Shown in pieces: positions 25,235 through 33,419 of a stretch of DNA of 64,000 nucleotides. This DNA is from Vagococcus carniphilus (GTDB lineage: Bacteria; Bacillota; Bacilli; Lactobacillales; Vagococcaceae): positions 698,001 through 762,000 of the forward strand of contig NZ_CP060720.1 of the NCBI RefSeq assembly GCF_014397115.1, given 5' to 3'. A model generated the notes under the pieces. That model saw only the letters and a list, made by a program, of their open reading frames with translations. It had not been told where the DNA came from and ran no database searches. The stretch's first letter is position 1. Every line of letters starts with the position of its first letter. Made by a program: the position numbers and the translations under genes.

Positions 25235-25759
25235 ATGAGTCATTTAATAATTTTTACAAGCATTTTATTTTGTTTAGGTAAACTGTTTAAAAATGATCAA
25301 AATCATGTGAACAAGAGCATGATTTTTTTTGTTTGGTTATTTATGCTTCAAATAATTTTAAATTTACTCTATTCAGTTTATGAAAAAATTGGGACAACAG
25401 GTTATACTTTTATTAAAGAGAAAAATAATTGGGTATTATTAATAATGGCGATAGTCATAAATAGTTGGATAATTGAAGAAATGCTTCAGAGTATTAAGAA
25501 AAGACTGAATCATCATTTTAGTATTTTTATACTAGCTAGTGGTCTATTTTTTCTGGGTTCTATTCTGACTCATTTAGAGTGGTTTGCTAAAATGAATCGA
25601 TTGAATTACCTTCAACTTTTGGAAGAAAGTAAAGTTATTTTTACATCAAAAATGACATTTTCAATCTTTATTTATTTTCTCTTATGGCTAACCGTTTTTA
25701 GTATAACTGTAATCATAAAAAAGATAATTTTAGGAGAGAAAAAAACATGCATCTATTAA
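25235..25759 (+). CDS. polytopic membrane protein, unknown
   Basis: 174 residues with about five hydrophobic segments and the short basic tail KKIILGEKKTC. It begins 3 bases after the LCP stop and overlaps the response regulator start by 13 bases, so it is tightly coupled. It may act with the kinase as a sensor or be an envelope accessory. No family is recognised. Confidence 0.7.
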   Translation: MSHLIIFTSILFCLGKLFKNDQNHVNKSMIFFVWLFMLQIILNLLYSVYEKIGTTGYTFIKEKNNWVLLIMAIVINSWIIEEMLQSIKKRLNHHFSIFILASGLFFLGSILTHLEWFAKMNRLNYLQLLEESKVIFTSKMTFSIFIYFLLWLTVFSITVIIKKIILGEKKTCIY

Positions 25760-26412
25760 TTGTTGAAGATGATTTGAGTATCAATAATTTACTGAAAAAA
25801 AGTCTGACTAAACAAGGTTATACAGTTATTGCTGCTTTTGACGGGGAAGAGGCTGCTAATCTAATTGAGACAAGTAAAATTGAGTTTGCGATTGTTGATA
25901 TTATGCTCCCTAAAATTAATGGATGGGAGCTTATTGAATATTTAAAAGAATATGATATTCCAACTATTTTTTTAACAGCAAGAGATCAGCAAAAAGATAA
26001 AATTAAGGGGTTAAGTATTGGGGCTGAGGATTACATGACTAAACCCTTTGATATATTAGAGTTAATAGCTAGAATTGAAGTGATCAGAAGACGCGTGTAT
26101 GGAGTGAATGAAACAAGCAAAATGATTTACTTAAATGATATTGAAATAAATGTCGAAAAGAAACAAGTGAAAAAAGAAGAAGAAATAGTGTCATTAACCC
26201 CTAAAGAATTTGATTTATTGGTTATGTTAGCTGTTAATAAAAATATCATTATGACAAGAGAAGCTTTATATTCCAATGTATGGGAAAAAGAATTTACAGA
26301 CGAGAGTAGGACGTTGGATTTACATATTCAAAGAATTAGAAACAAACTATTTAAAGAGAATGAATTGAAAACAGTCTATGGAACAGGATATTTATTGGAG
26401 ATAGAAAAATGA
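25747..26412 (+). CDS. OmpR/PhoB-family response regulator
   Basis: 221 residues. The receiver domain has acidic pair Asp8/Asp9, phospho-acceptor Asp51 (AIVDIMLPKINGW), a conserved Thr (FLTARD) and Lys (MTKPFD). The C-terminal winged helix reads LTPKEFDLLVMLAVN and SRTLDLHIQRIRNKL. It overlaps the kinase gene by 4 bases. OmpR-type regulators bind 11-bp tandem repeats; such repeats precede the first gene of this operon and pgdA. Confidence 0.94.
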   Translation: MHLLIVEDDLSINNLLKKSLTKQGYTVIAAFDGEEAANLIETSKIEFAIVDIMLPKINGWELIEYLKEYDIPTIFLTARDQQKDKIKGLSIGAEDYMTKPFDILELIARIEVIRRRVYGVNETSKMIYLNDIEINVEKKQVKKEEEIVSLTPKEFDLLVMLAVNKNIIMTREALYSNVWEKEFTDESRTLDLHIQRIRNKLFKENELKTVYGTGYLLEIEK

Positions 26413-27788
26413 CCTATTTCTATAAAATTTATACATCGATTTTTTTTAGTATTGTATTATTATTTGGCTCGATTAGTTTTCTTTTTCTATATTCGGTCTA
26501 TCAAAACACGTTGAAACAAGAAAAAGAAACGGCTGTCTCAAAAGAACACATTGTTTATTTACTAATTAACTCCAAATTAAGTAATCGAAATGAAAAAATA
26601 GACTATCAAGAGTTAGGGGATTTTGTCAAAAAATCAAGTGGTGAAAATTTCTTTTTAGTTGATAATAAAGACAACATTTTATACAGTGCAGAACCGAATT
26701 TACCAAAAGAAAAGTTAACAATTGAATTACCACCAAAAGAAGATATTGTCCAAATTAGTGATGTACAACTAGTGAATAACAAAAAATATCTTCTTCTTTC
26801 TGAGAAAATTCCAAATAAAAACTTTGGTATTGTATTGGTAGACCCTCTAGTAGAGTTAACTAAAAACATGGAAGAGTTTAAAATGATCTATCGCTTTTTA
26901 CTAATCGGAATAATTATTGCAAGTGCCATTGTTTCATTTTTATTAGCTAATATGTTAATCAAGCCAATCAAGCAGTTGATAAAAACAACCGAAGATATTT
27001 CAAAGGGACATGTAGAAAAACGAGTGGTATCACCCACAAATGATGAACTAGGTGAACTGGGTAAAGGCTTAAATAATATGGCTGATAAATTTAGTAAAGA
27101 TATTGATCAAATTCAACAGGCAAAAGACAGCCAAGATTTATTTTTGGCTAACTTAGCACATGAAATTAGAACACCACTTACATCTATTAGTGGCTATTCT
27201 CAGATGTTGAAATGGAGTGATTTGGAACCGGATGATTTAGAGTCAGTTGAGTATATCTATAATGAAAGTCAAAGATTAACTAATTTATCAAAAGATATTT
27301 TAAAATTGACTCAATTAAATACGTATCAGTTAGAGATAAAACCCATCAAGACAACTCTCATTAGAGAAGATTTGGAACTTTTCTTTAAAGGAAATGAAAG
27401 CCAGCATGGATTTAGTGTCTCTCTTGAAGAAAGCGAGTTACCTCTTGATTACAATCTCTTTAAATTAATGGCTTATAACATTGTTTTAAACAGCTTAAAT
27501 GCTTTTGAGAAACCAAGTGAAATAGAAATAAGAGGTATGAATCAAAAGGATTCTTATCAATTGAAATTTAGTGATAATGGGCCTGGTATACCAGTTGATT
27601 TAGTTGAAACTGTTACCGAAGCATTTGTGACAAATAATGAATCAAGAAGTGATCAACACTTAGGATTAGGTCTCTCGATTGTTCAAAAGGTAGTTAAATT
27701 ACATCAAGGTAATTTATTAATTGAGAGCACTGAAGGAATCGAAACGACAGTTATAGTGACTTTCAAAAAGGAGTTAGCCAATGAATAA
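26409..27788 (+). CDS. membrane sensor histidine kinase
   Basis: 459 residues. TM1 (about 10-30) and TM2 (about 160-182) flank an extracellular sensor region of some 125 residues. A HAMP domain, H-box LANLAHEIRTPLTSISGYSQML (His near 250), N-box NIVLNSLNAF, G1 DNGPGIP and G2 LGLGLSIVQKV follow. It is the cognate kinase of the preceding regulator, with an ATGA overlap. The signal is unknown; co-encoded LCP and PgdA-type enzymes point to cell-wall damage or lysozyme. Confidence 0.94.
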   Translation: MTYFYKIYTSIFFSIVLLFGSISFLFLYSVYQNTLKQEKETAVSKEHIVYLLINSKLSNRNEKIDYQELGDFVKKSSGENFFLVDNKDNILYSAEPNLPKEKLTIELPPKEDIVQISDVQLVNNKKYLLLSEKIPNKNFGIVLVDPLVELTKNMEEFKMIYRFLLIGIIIASAIVSFLLANMLIKPIKQLIKTTEDISKGHVEKRVVSPTNDELGELGKGLNNMADKFSKDIDQIQQAKDSQDLFLANLAHEIRTPLTSISGYSQMLKWSDLEPDDLESVEYIYNESQRLTNLSKDILKLTQLNTYQLEIKPIKTTLIREDLELFFKGNESQHGFSVSLEESELPLDYNLFKLMAYNIVLNSLNAFEKPSEIEIRGMNQKDSYQLKFSDNGPGIPVDLVETVTEAFVTNNESRSDQHLGLGLSIVQKVVKLHQGNLLIESTEGIETTVIVTFKKELANE

Positions 27789-28413
27789 AAATTATATTTT
27801 CTTTTTTATAGCTTTTACCTCTTTAGTCTTACTTCTTTTTTTTAGCCCTAAATTAATTGAAGAAAAAGTCTATCACTCAAGTGAGATGGTGACGGTCAAT
27901 CGTAACAAGTTAAATACAGAAAGCTCGATCAGCTTACCGGAGAGAATGATTTTAGCTAATGAACAGTGGAGTGGTCAAAATAGAACCTATGTAGACGAGG
28001 ACCGAGTAAAGGTATTAAAAAAGAGTCTTGAAGAGTTATTTCAAGCATTAAACTTACCACTAGAAAAATTTATCATAACAAACGGTAAAGCGGAGTTAGT
28101 AGAGGATCTTGTTTTTTGGAATACTCACTTTGTCTCAACCCAATCAGATGCGTATGGTGATTTTGTTGTAGATGACAGCACATCTCAAATCCTTCAGTTC
28201 TCAATTTTTTACTATGACCCAATAAAAAAAGTTTCGAAAAAAGAATTAGTAACTAATTATTTAGGTTATTTAGGATTAAAAGAAGAGAAAATAAAACAAG
28301 ACAATGATATTTTTGAAGTTCAATTAAAAACAGGAGAAATGATTAATTTTATGTTTGATGAACGAGATTCTTATTTTAATATGCAAGCCTATGTTAAGGT
28401 GACGAGTCCTTAA
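27781..28413 (+). CDS. membrane-anchored extracytoplasmic protein, unknown
   Basis: 210 residues. An N-terminal hydrophobic anchor (about 5-22) is followed by an extracellular mixed alpha/beta region. The gene overlaps the kinase by 8 bases. This position, and the type II topology, recall the YycH/YycI proteins that restrain the WalK kinase, but I see no convincing sequence signature. A role as kinase modulator is therefore an inference. Confidence 0.7.
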   Translation: MNKNYIFFFIAFTSLVLLLFFSPKLIEEKVYHSSEMVTVNRNKLNTESSISLPERMILANEQWSGQNRTYVDEDRVKVLKKSLEELFQALNLPLEKFIITNGKAELVEDLVFWNTHFVSTQSDAYGDFVVDDSTSQILQFSIFYYDPIKKVSKKELVTNYLGYLGLKEEKIKQDNDIFEVQLKTGEMINFMFDERDSYFNMQAYVKVTSP

Positions 28414-28421
28414 AAAGACTT

Positions 28422-28443
28422 GATACAATGTAGATACATTCTG
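28422..28443 (+). promoter_or_regulatory. tandem 11-bp repeat: candidate response-regulator box of pgdA
   Basis: GATACAATGTA and GATACATTCTG abut, with consensus GATRCAWT plus GATACATT shared with the site at 24283-24304. A possible -10 TATCTT begins 5 bases after the repeat, the same spacing as at the LCP operon. This would make pgdA a separate promoter in the same regulon. Confidence 0.55.
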
Positions 28444-28486
28444 ATGATATCTTCTTATTAGTAAATAAGAAAAGGAATGAATCTAA

Positions 28487-29323
28487 ATGAATAAAAATAT
28501 TAAAATAATTTTATTGAGTGTGTTACTATTTTCCGTTATCTTGATTGGAATAGATAAAGCCTATGAAGCTGTTAGTAAAGATATACAACTGAATCAAAAA
28601 AATGCTAAAAGACAGCTTGAATCAAGTTCGGCAGAACAACCAGTGAAAGAATCAAGCTCTAAAAACGAATTAACTAGTGTTAGTTCCACAGAAAAAGAAA
28701 TAGAAAAGACGACAAGTGAAAAAAGAGTCGCACTAACATTTGATGATGGTCCTAACCCTAAGACAACACCAGAAGTTTTAAAAGCATTGGATGAATACCA
28801 AGTTAAGGCTACTTTTTTCTTACTAGGAACAAATGCTCAAAGTAATCCAGATATTGTAAAAGATATAAAAAAAGCAAATCATGAAATTGCTAGTCATACA
28901 AATGCTCACAGTGATTTAACCACATTAACACCAGAACAAGTAGAAGCAGATATTGATAAAAGCGATCAGGCGATTAAAGAAATTACAGGAGAAAAACCAG
29001 CTTATATTAGACCTCCATATGGTGCAGTTAATAAGAAAGTTGCAGGAATAATCAAACGTCCTTTAATTCAGTGGTCAGTAGATTCAAATGATTGGTCTCT
29101 AAAGAATAAAGAGAAAATTGCAGAGAGAGTGAAATCAACTGTTTATCCAGGCTCGATTATTTTACTTCATGACATACAAGAACAATCAGCAAAAGCATTA
29201 CCAGATATTTTAACATTTTTAAAAGAAGAAAATTACGAACTAGTCACAATTAGTGAACTGTTAAACTCTCCCAAAGAAGTGCTAAATTATTATGGTAGTA
29301 AAGACAATCGACCGGTTAAATAA
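28487..29323 (+). CDS. pgdA: peptidoglycan/polysaccharide deacetylase (PgdA-like)
   Basis: 278 residues. An N-terminal membrane anchor (about 5-25) and a Ser/Glu-rich linker precede a NodB/CE4 domain. Motif 1 is LTFDDGPNP, motif 2 SHTNAHSDL (metal-binding His pair), motif 3 RPPYGAV, motif 4 SNDWS and motif 5 ILLHDI, all intact. It likely deacetylates peptidoglycan GlcNAc outside the cell, which gives lysozyme resistance in related species. It follows the two-component operon but has its own repeat-containing promoter. Another polysaccharide substrate cannot be excluded. Confidence 0.88.
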   Translation: MNKNIKIILLSVLLFSVILIGIDKAYEAVSKDIQLNQKNAKRQLESSSAEQPVKESSSKNELTSVSSTEKEIEKTTSEKRVALTFDDGPNPKTTPEVLKALDEYQVKATFFLLGTNAQSNPDIVKDIKKANHEIASHTNAHSDLTTLTPEQVEADIDKSDQAIKEITGEKPAYIRPPYGAVNKKVAGIIKRPLIQWSVDSNDWSLKNKEKIAERVKSTVYPGSIILLHDIQEQSAKALPDILTFLKEENYELVTISELLNSPKEVLNYYGSKDNRPVK

Positions 29324-29336
29324 TTTTGTAAATTAC

Positions 29337-29365
29337 TTATCAATTCATTCAAATTGTGTTAAACT
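29337..29365 (+). promoter_or_regulatory. possible promoter of the ribosomal protection gene
   Basis: TTATCA (29337-29342), 17 bases and TAAACT (29360-29365) each match consensus at four of six bases. The predicted start near 29372 would include the whole leader. Confidence 0.35.
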
Positions 29366-29406
29366 AGTGAAAATTAAACCAAATAAAATAAGTGAGTGAT
29401 CTTCAT

Positions 29407-29430
29407 ATGCTTCGGAGTATTTCTTTATAG
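29407..29430 (+). CDS. leader peptide MLRSISL
   Basis: A 7-codon ORF (ATG 29407, TAG 29428-29430) follows GTGATC, complementary to the 16S 3' end, 6 bases upstream. Its codons 3-7 form the 5' strand of a 12-bp stem with 29479-29490. Short leaders of this sort control tet(M)- and msr-type genes through ribosome position. Translation is inferred. Confidence 0.5.
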   Translation: MLRSISL

Positions 29431-29582
29431 CACATTTTAATAAGACTTAAAACAGAAGGCTTATTTGGTGTGCGATTAAAAGAAATGCTCTTGAACTTTG
29501 AGTAGAAGGTCGTGAATTTAGGCTTCTATGGTATTTAGCGAGAGTATTTTTTGACTAAGCAAAAACCATAGAAGTCTTTTTT
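29415..29582 (+). promoter_or_regulatory. transcription attenuator of the ribosomal protection gene
   Basis: A leader stem (29415-29426 with 29479-29490, plus GCACA/TGTGC and ATAAG/CTTAT inside) precedes a terminator, GGCTTCTATGGT (29521-29532) with ACCATAGAAGTC (29565-29576) and six T. TAGAAG at 29503-29508 can instead pair with CTTCTA at 29523-29528, which would break the terminator. The only ribosome-site-like bases, AGAAG (29570-29574), lie in the terminator arm, so the hairpin could also block translation. Confidence 0.65.
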
Positions 29583-29584
29583 GT

Positions 29585-31435
29585 ATGAAAAAAATTATAA
29601 ATGTAGGAATAGTTGCTCATGTAGATGCTGGAAAGACATCTCTAACAGAAAAATTATATAGTAAAACACATACGTTATATGAGGCGGGAAGTATAAAAAA
29701 AGCTAACACCGTAACAGATACGTTAGAGTTAGAAAAAGAAAGAGGTATCACCATAAAATCGGCTTCAGTATCTCTTGAATGGAAAGAATCAAAAATCAAT
29801 TTAATTGATATGCCAGGACATATCGAATTTTTTGGAGAAGTGATTCGAGGATTAAATGTTATTGATGTTGCAGTCCTTGTTGTTTCGAGTGTAGGAGAAT
29901 TACCAACACAAACAAGAAGAATATTTGATACCTTAAAAGAAGCTAAAATACCAACTATCTTTTTCATTAATAAAACAGATGTTAGTACGGCTCAACCAGA
30001 TTATATAATGAGCGAAATTACCAATAAACTAACTAAAAATCTGATAGATTTAACGCAATCAAAAGAAGAAATAGTAGACAAAATTATTGAAAGAGATGAA
30101 ACCTTATTAGAAAGATTTATCGATGGAAATAAGATAAGCGAGGAAGAAATCCAAAAAGCTTACAACAAAAGCACTCTTTTAGGGAATATTTTTCCTACTA
30201 TTCATGGCTCAGCAATTAGTGGAGAAGGAATCGAAGTCTTGTTAGATAGTTTGAATCAATTAGAGCTTCCTTCAAAAGAGAAAGAATTACTTGCTTATTT
30301 GTATAAAATTACTTTTACGAATGGGCAAAAACAAGCTTTTTTTAAACTTATTGCCGGTCAAATCAATCGATATGAAACACAGCTTTTAAATGGAGCAGAC
30401 AGTATCAAAATGAATCGCTTCTTTTGTTTAGAAGATAATCAATTTGTTTTAAGTGATACAGTTCACCCAAATGAAATTTTTATGATACCTAATGAAGAGC
30501 GATTAAAAATTGGTGATTGGATAGGTAATAGACCGCCAAAAGAAATTTCCTTACCAAAACCAACGTTAAAAATTACTTTTGAAATAGAGCAAAAAGAACG
30601 CCTTATTTTGTTAGATTTACTAAAAGAGATGACAATAGAGGACCCATTACTACAAATGGCTATTGATCCTGATACCTCAGAAATATCAGTGAATATTTTT
30701 GGAAGAGTGCAAAAAGAATATGTAGAAGAAAGTTTAAGAAGACGCTACAACTTTACAACTCTTAGTTTGTCTTTACCTAAAGTTGTTTATAAAGAAGTGG
30801 TGAAAGAAAAAGGATATGGCACAATTGAAGTCGATGAATCCTTAAATCCTTATTGGGCAACGATGACATTATCGATTGAAGCAAATGATAATCAAGGGAT
30901 TTGCTTTAATAGCTTAGTGACAACCGGTTATCTCAAACAGTCATTCCAACATGCTATCGAAACAAGTGTCAAAGAATCAATAAAAACTGGACTGTACGAT
31001 TACGAATTGATCAATGCAACAATTACTTTAACAGACGCCGAATTCTTTAGTCCAGTTAGTACACCGTCAGAATTTAGACAGCTAACCCCATATGCTCTTT
31101 ATAAAGCACTACTAAATGCAGGGACTTTTATCGTAGAACCAATTCTTGAGATTTCTCTTATAACAGATAAACAGTATTTAGGAAAAGCAATCAGTGAACT
31201 AAGTAAGTTAGAGGCAACTATATTGCAAGTAAATGAAACCAATTCTGAAGTAGAAGTCAAAGCAAGATTAGCTCAATCAGACTATCTTATTTTTGAAGAA
31301 AAATTAAATGATTTATTTAAGGGACAAGCTTACTTGAAAGAAAAAGTAATTGATTATCAAAAGGTTCAAAATCAAGAGTTGTATCAACAAGGAACAGTAG
31401 ATCGGATTAAATCTTTATTGATTAAAGAAAATTAA
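29585..31435 (+). CDS. divergent Tet(M)-type ribosomal protection GTPase
   Basis: A 616-residue EF-G-like translational GTPase. G1 is AHVDAGKT (11-18), G2 region RGITI, G3 DMPGH (75-79, Met replacing the usual Thr) and G4 NKTD (129-132). C-terminal parts YWATMTLSIEAN and FFSPVSTPSEFRQLTP follow Tet(M). FSPV (488-491) corresponds to Tet(M) Tyr507-Val510, the loop that dislodges tetracycline, with Tyr changed to Phe. Tet(M) has 639 residues. The likely role is drug or stress release from the ribosome. Transferred-cassette genes are absent, so it may be intrinsic. Whether it confers tetracycline resistance is unknown. Confidence 0.82.
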   Translation: MKKIINVGIVAHVDAGKTSLTEKLYSKTHTLYEAGSIKKANTVTDTLELEKERGITIKSASVSLEWKESKINLIDMPGHIEFFGEVIRGLNVIDVAVLVVSSVGELPTQTRRIFDTLKEAKIPTIFFINKTDVSTAQPDYIMSEITNKLTKNLIDLTQSKEEIVDKIIERDETLLERFIDGNKISEEEIQKAYNKSTLLGNIFPTIHGSAISGEGIEVLLDSLNQLELPSKEKELLAYLYKITFTNGQKQAFFKLIAGQINRYETQLLNGADSIKMNRFFCLEDNQFVLSDTVHPNEIFMIPNEERLKIGDWIGNRPPKEISLPKPTLKITFEIEQKERLILLDLLKEMTIEDPLLQMAIDPDTSEISVNIFGRVQKEYVEESLRRRYNFTTLSLSLPKVVYKEVVKEKGYGTIEVDESLNPYWATMTLSIEANDNQGICFNSLVTTGYLKQSFQHAIETSVKESIKTGLYDYELINATITLTDAEFFSPVSTPSEFRQLTPYALYKALLNAGTFIVEPILEISLITDKQYLGKAISELSKLEATILQVNETNSEVEVKARLAQSDYLIFEEKLNDLFKGQAYLKEKVIDYQKVQNQELYQQGTVDRIKSLLIKEN

Positions 31436-31935
31436 AGGGAGTCTAAAAAAGCATTTATTTCTTTAGTGGAATGCAAAATGATGACTTCTTGATTATTAGA
31501 TAAATTGGATAGTTCTTTTAAAATGTGAGGGCGTTGATTTTTCCTGAAATTCCAAGTCCATTTTAAAAATGAAGGATCAAATTTTTCAGGACAATCTTTT
31601 CCCATATCAGGACGGGTTTTGTTGTTATAACGAATAACTCGTTTCAAGACGTGATAAAGACAAGTCAAACGGGGAATATCTAGGAAAATAATGGTGTCAG
31701 AGGCTTTTATACGTAGATTTAGTGTATCTCCGTAATTGCCATCAATAATCCAACTATGCTTTTTCACTAATTGATTTTGAATAGCAATTTGTTCTGACGA
31801 TGAACACATCATCCAACCAGGTTGCCAAAAGTAGGCGTCTAGGTGGTGAATATCAAGGGTTAATTTAGTTCCTAATTTATTTGCTAAAGTTGATTTACCA
31901 GCACCAGAAGAGCCAATAATACAAATTTTTTTCAT
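31432..31935 (-). CDS. P-loop nucleotide kinase-like protein (topology modulation/FlaR type)
   Basis: 167 residues. Walker A is GSSGAGKST at the N-terminus (about 8-16), HHLDAYFWQPGW and WIIDGNYGDTLNLRI are typical of the adenylate-kinase-like group annotated as DNA topology modulation protein, and TIIFLDIPRLTCLYHVLKR follows. The actual substrate is unknown. Its stop overlaps the end of the convergent GTPase gene by 4 bases and no terminator lies between them. Confidence 0.8.
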   Translation of the reverse strand: MKKICIIGSSGAGKSTLANKLGTKLTLDIHHLDAYFWQPGWMMCSSSEQIAIQNQLVKKHSWIIDGNYGDTLNLRIKASDTIIFLDIPRLTCLYHVLKRVIRYNNKTRPDMGKDCPEKFDPSFLKWTWNFRKNQRPHILKELSNLSNNQEVIILHSTKEINAFLDSL

Positions 31936-32021
31936 AAACTCACTCCTTTTTTGTTAATAAGAAAAGTATATCATGAAAGGAAAAAACTCTGATAAAGATA
32001 ATTTGAATGGTTCATTAATAA

Positions 32022-32054
32022 CTTAATAAATCCTTAATAAAATAATGATAGTAA
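32022..32054 (+). promoter_or_regulatory. 11-bp direct repeats upstream of the first LPXTG gene
   Basis: CTTAATAAATC, CTTAATAAAAT and a degenerate AATGATAGTAA follow in phase. An equivalent array precedes the second LPXTG gene. In both cases 13 bases separate the array from ATGTTACA. The pattern suggests one OmpR-type regulator controlling both. Confidence 0.5.
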
Positions 32055-32147
32055 TTATTTGAAACTTATGTTACATTTATGTTACAAAAGTTACTCAATA
32101 GTAACAAAAAGAAATGTAAAAGTAATATAAAGAAAGAGGAGATTAAA

Positions 32148-33188
32148 ATGAAAAAAAGAATGTTAGGGTTTGTATTGGTTAGTTCATTGATGCTAGGTTT
32201 TGGAATTGGAGCAAAAGCAGAGGAAGCAGAAGTAAATAAAACAGACGAGAGTGTTACAGCAGTAGCAAATGAAGATATTAATAAAGAAGAGGGAGAAACT
32301 TCTGAACCAGTCAAACAAGTAGATCCACCAAAACAAGTGGATCAAGATGTGGCTGCTCAAAAAATTGAAGTGAAACAAAAAGTAGAATCTTTAAATGATA
32401 CAAATGCAAAAGATAAAGTACCAGGATTATTAAGTCGATTGGAAAAAGCAGTAACAATGGAAGAAGTTCAAGCAATTTCTAATGAAGCATCTCAATTATG
32501 GGCAGATTACGCATTAGCAATCGAAGTTAATTCTTATAAAAATACAATAAGCGATTTGCAAAAGCTAAATAAAATTACTAAAGAAAAAGCAGATGAGTTA
32601 ATTGCTAAATTAGATAATGCCAAAACAAGTCAAGAAGCAAAAGACATATTCTCTGAAGTAGCAGGTTTAATTGATGGTAATGCTCTTGTCGAAAAAAGAG
32701 ATAAGTTAACGTCAAAAGTAAATGAATTAGTGAAACAAGGAAAGCTAACGAAAGAGCAGGGAGACAAATTTTTAGGTCAAATTGAAGTTAGCAGATATGT
32801 AGCAGAACTTGAAATAATTGAAGCAGAAGTAGATAAGCAAGTAAAACTAAATGAAACATCAGGTGAAGCTAACTTTAAAGAAAAATATGCTGCAATAGAA
32901 AGTTCTATAAAGCAATATGTAGAACAAAATAAATTAACGAAAGAACAAGGTGATAACTTTTTAGCAAAACTAAAAAAATGTCAAACAATTGATGAATTAA
33001 ATGCTCTTTCAAATGAAATTGAAAAACAAGTTAAAGATAACGAAGCGTCTAAAACTACAACAACAAAACCAAAAAGTATCCTACCTCAAACAGGAGAAAA
33101 GCAAACTATTATGAGTGTTGTTATTGGTTTAGTATTTCTTTTAGGAGTAGGAGTTGTATTTTTCAAGAAAAGACAAAGAAAGAGTTAG
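32148..33188 (+). CDS. LPXTG-anchored helical-repeat surface protein 1
   Basis: 346 residues with a signal peptide (cleavage likely after AKA, near 24), an acidic linker with a PVKQVDPPKQVDQ motif, and then about four helical repeats of roughly 60 residues. GKLTKEQGDKFLGQIE and NKLTKEQGDNFLAKLKKCQTIDEL are the clearest. The sorting signal is LPQTGE, then a hydrophobic helix and FKKRQRKS. It is predicted to be linked to peptidoglycan by sortase A. The repeat resembles small three-helix modules; the ligand is unknown. The ATG at 32148 after AGAGGAG replaces a longer frame. Confidence 0.9.
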   Translation: MKKRMLGFVLVSSLMLGFGIGAKAEEAEVNKTDESVTAVANEDINKEEGETSEPVKQVDPPKQVDQDVAAQKIEVKQKVESLNDTNAKDKVPGLLSRLEKAVTMEEVQAISNEASQLWADYALAIEVNSYKNTISDLQKLNKITKEKADELIAKLDNAKTSQEAKDIFSEVAGLIDGNALVEKRDKLTSKVNELVKQGKLTKEQGDKFLGQIEVSRYVAELEIIEAEVDKQVKLNETSGEANFKEKYAAIESSIKQYVEQNKLTKEQGDNFLAKLKKCQTIDELNALSNEIEKQVKDNEASKTTTTKPKSILPQTGEKQTIMSVVIGLVFLLGVGVVFFKKRQRKS

Positions 33189-33209
33189 AAACTCTATAAA
33201 AAAGAGAAG

Positions 33210-33242
33210 AACGTGTGGGTAAAATACCTACACGTTTTTTTT
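33210..33242 (+). terminator. terminator of LPXTG gene 1
   Basis: AACGTGTGGGTA pairs with TACCTACACGTT with one mismatch and is followed by eight T. Confidence 0.8.
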
Positions 33243-33275
33243 GTAAGGACTAGATGATAGAAAGTAATTCCCAAT

Positions 33276-33308
33276 CTTAAAGAATCCTTAATAAGTAGTT
33301 AATGGTAA
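33276..33308 (+). promoter_or_regulatory. 11-bp direct repeats upstream of the second LPXTG gene
   Basis: CTTAAAGAATC, CTTAATAAGTA and GTTAATGGTAA follow in phase. As at the first LPXTG gene, ATGTTACA starts 13 bases after the array. Confidence 0.5.
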
Positions 33309-33419
33309 TTTTTAAATACTAATGTTACAATTGTATTACAAGGAAGTTTCTTTTGTAACTATAAAAATTAATGCTAAAAAAATGAGTTAAATAAAATAAA
33401 TAAGAAAGAAGGGATTGTG

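Noticed and set aside
29585-31435. Acquired tet(M) on a Tn916-type element
   Set aside because: The protein is shorter and clearly diverged from Tet(M), the leader differs, and no conjugation, excisionase or integrase genes are adjacent.
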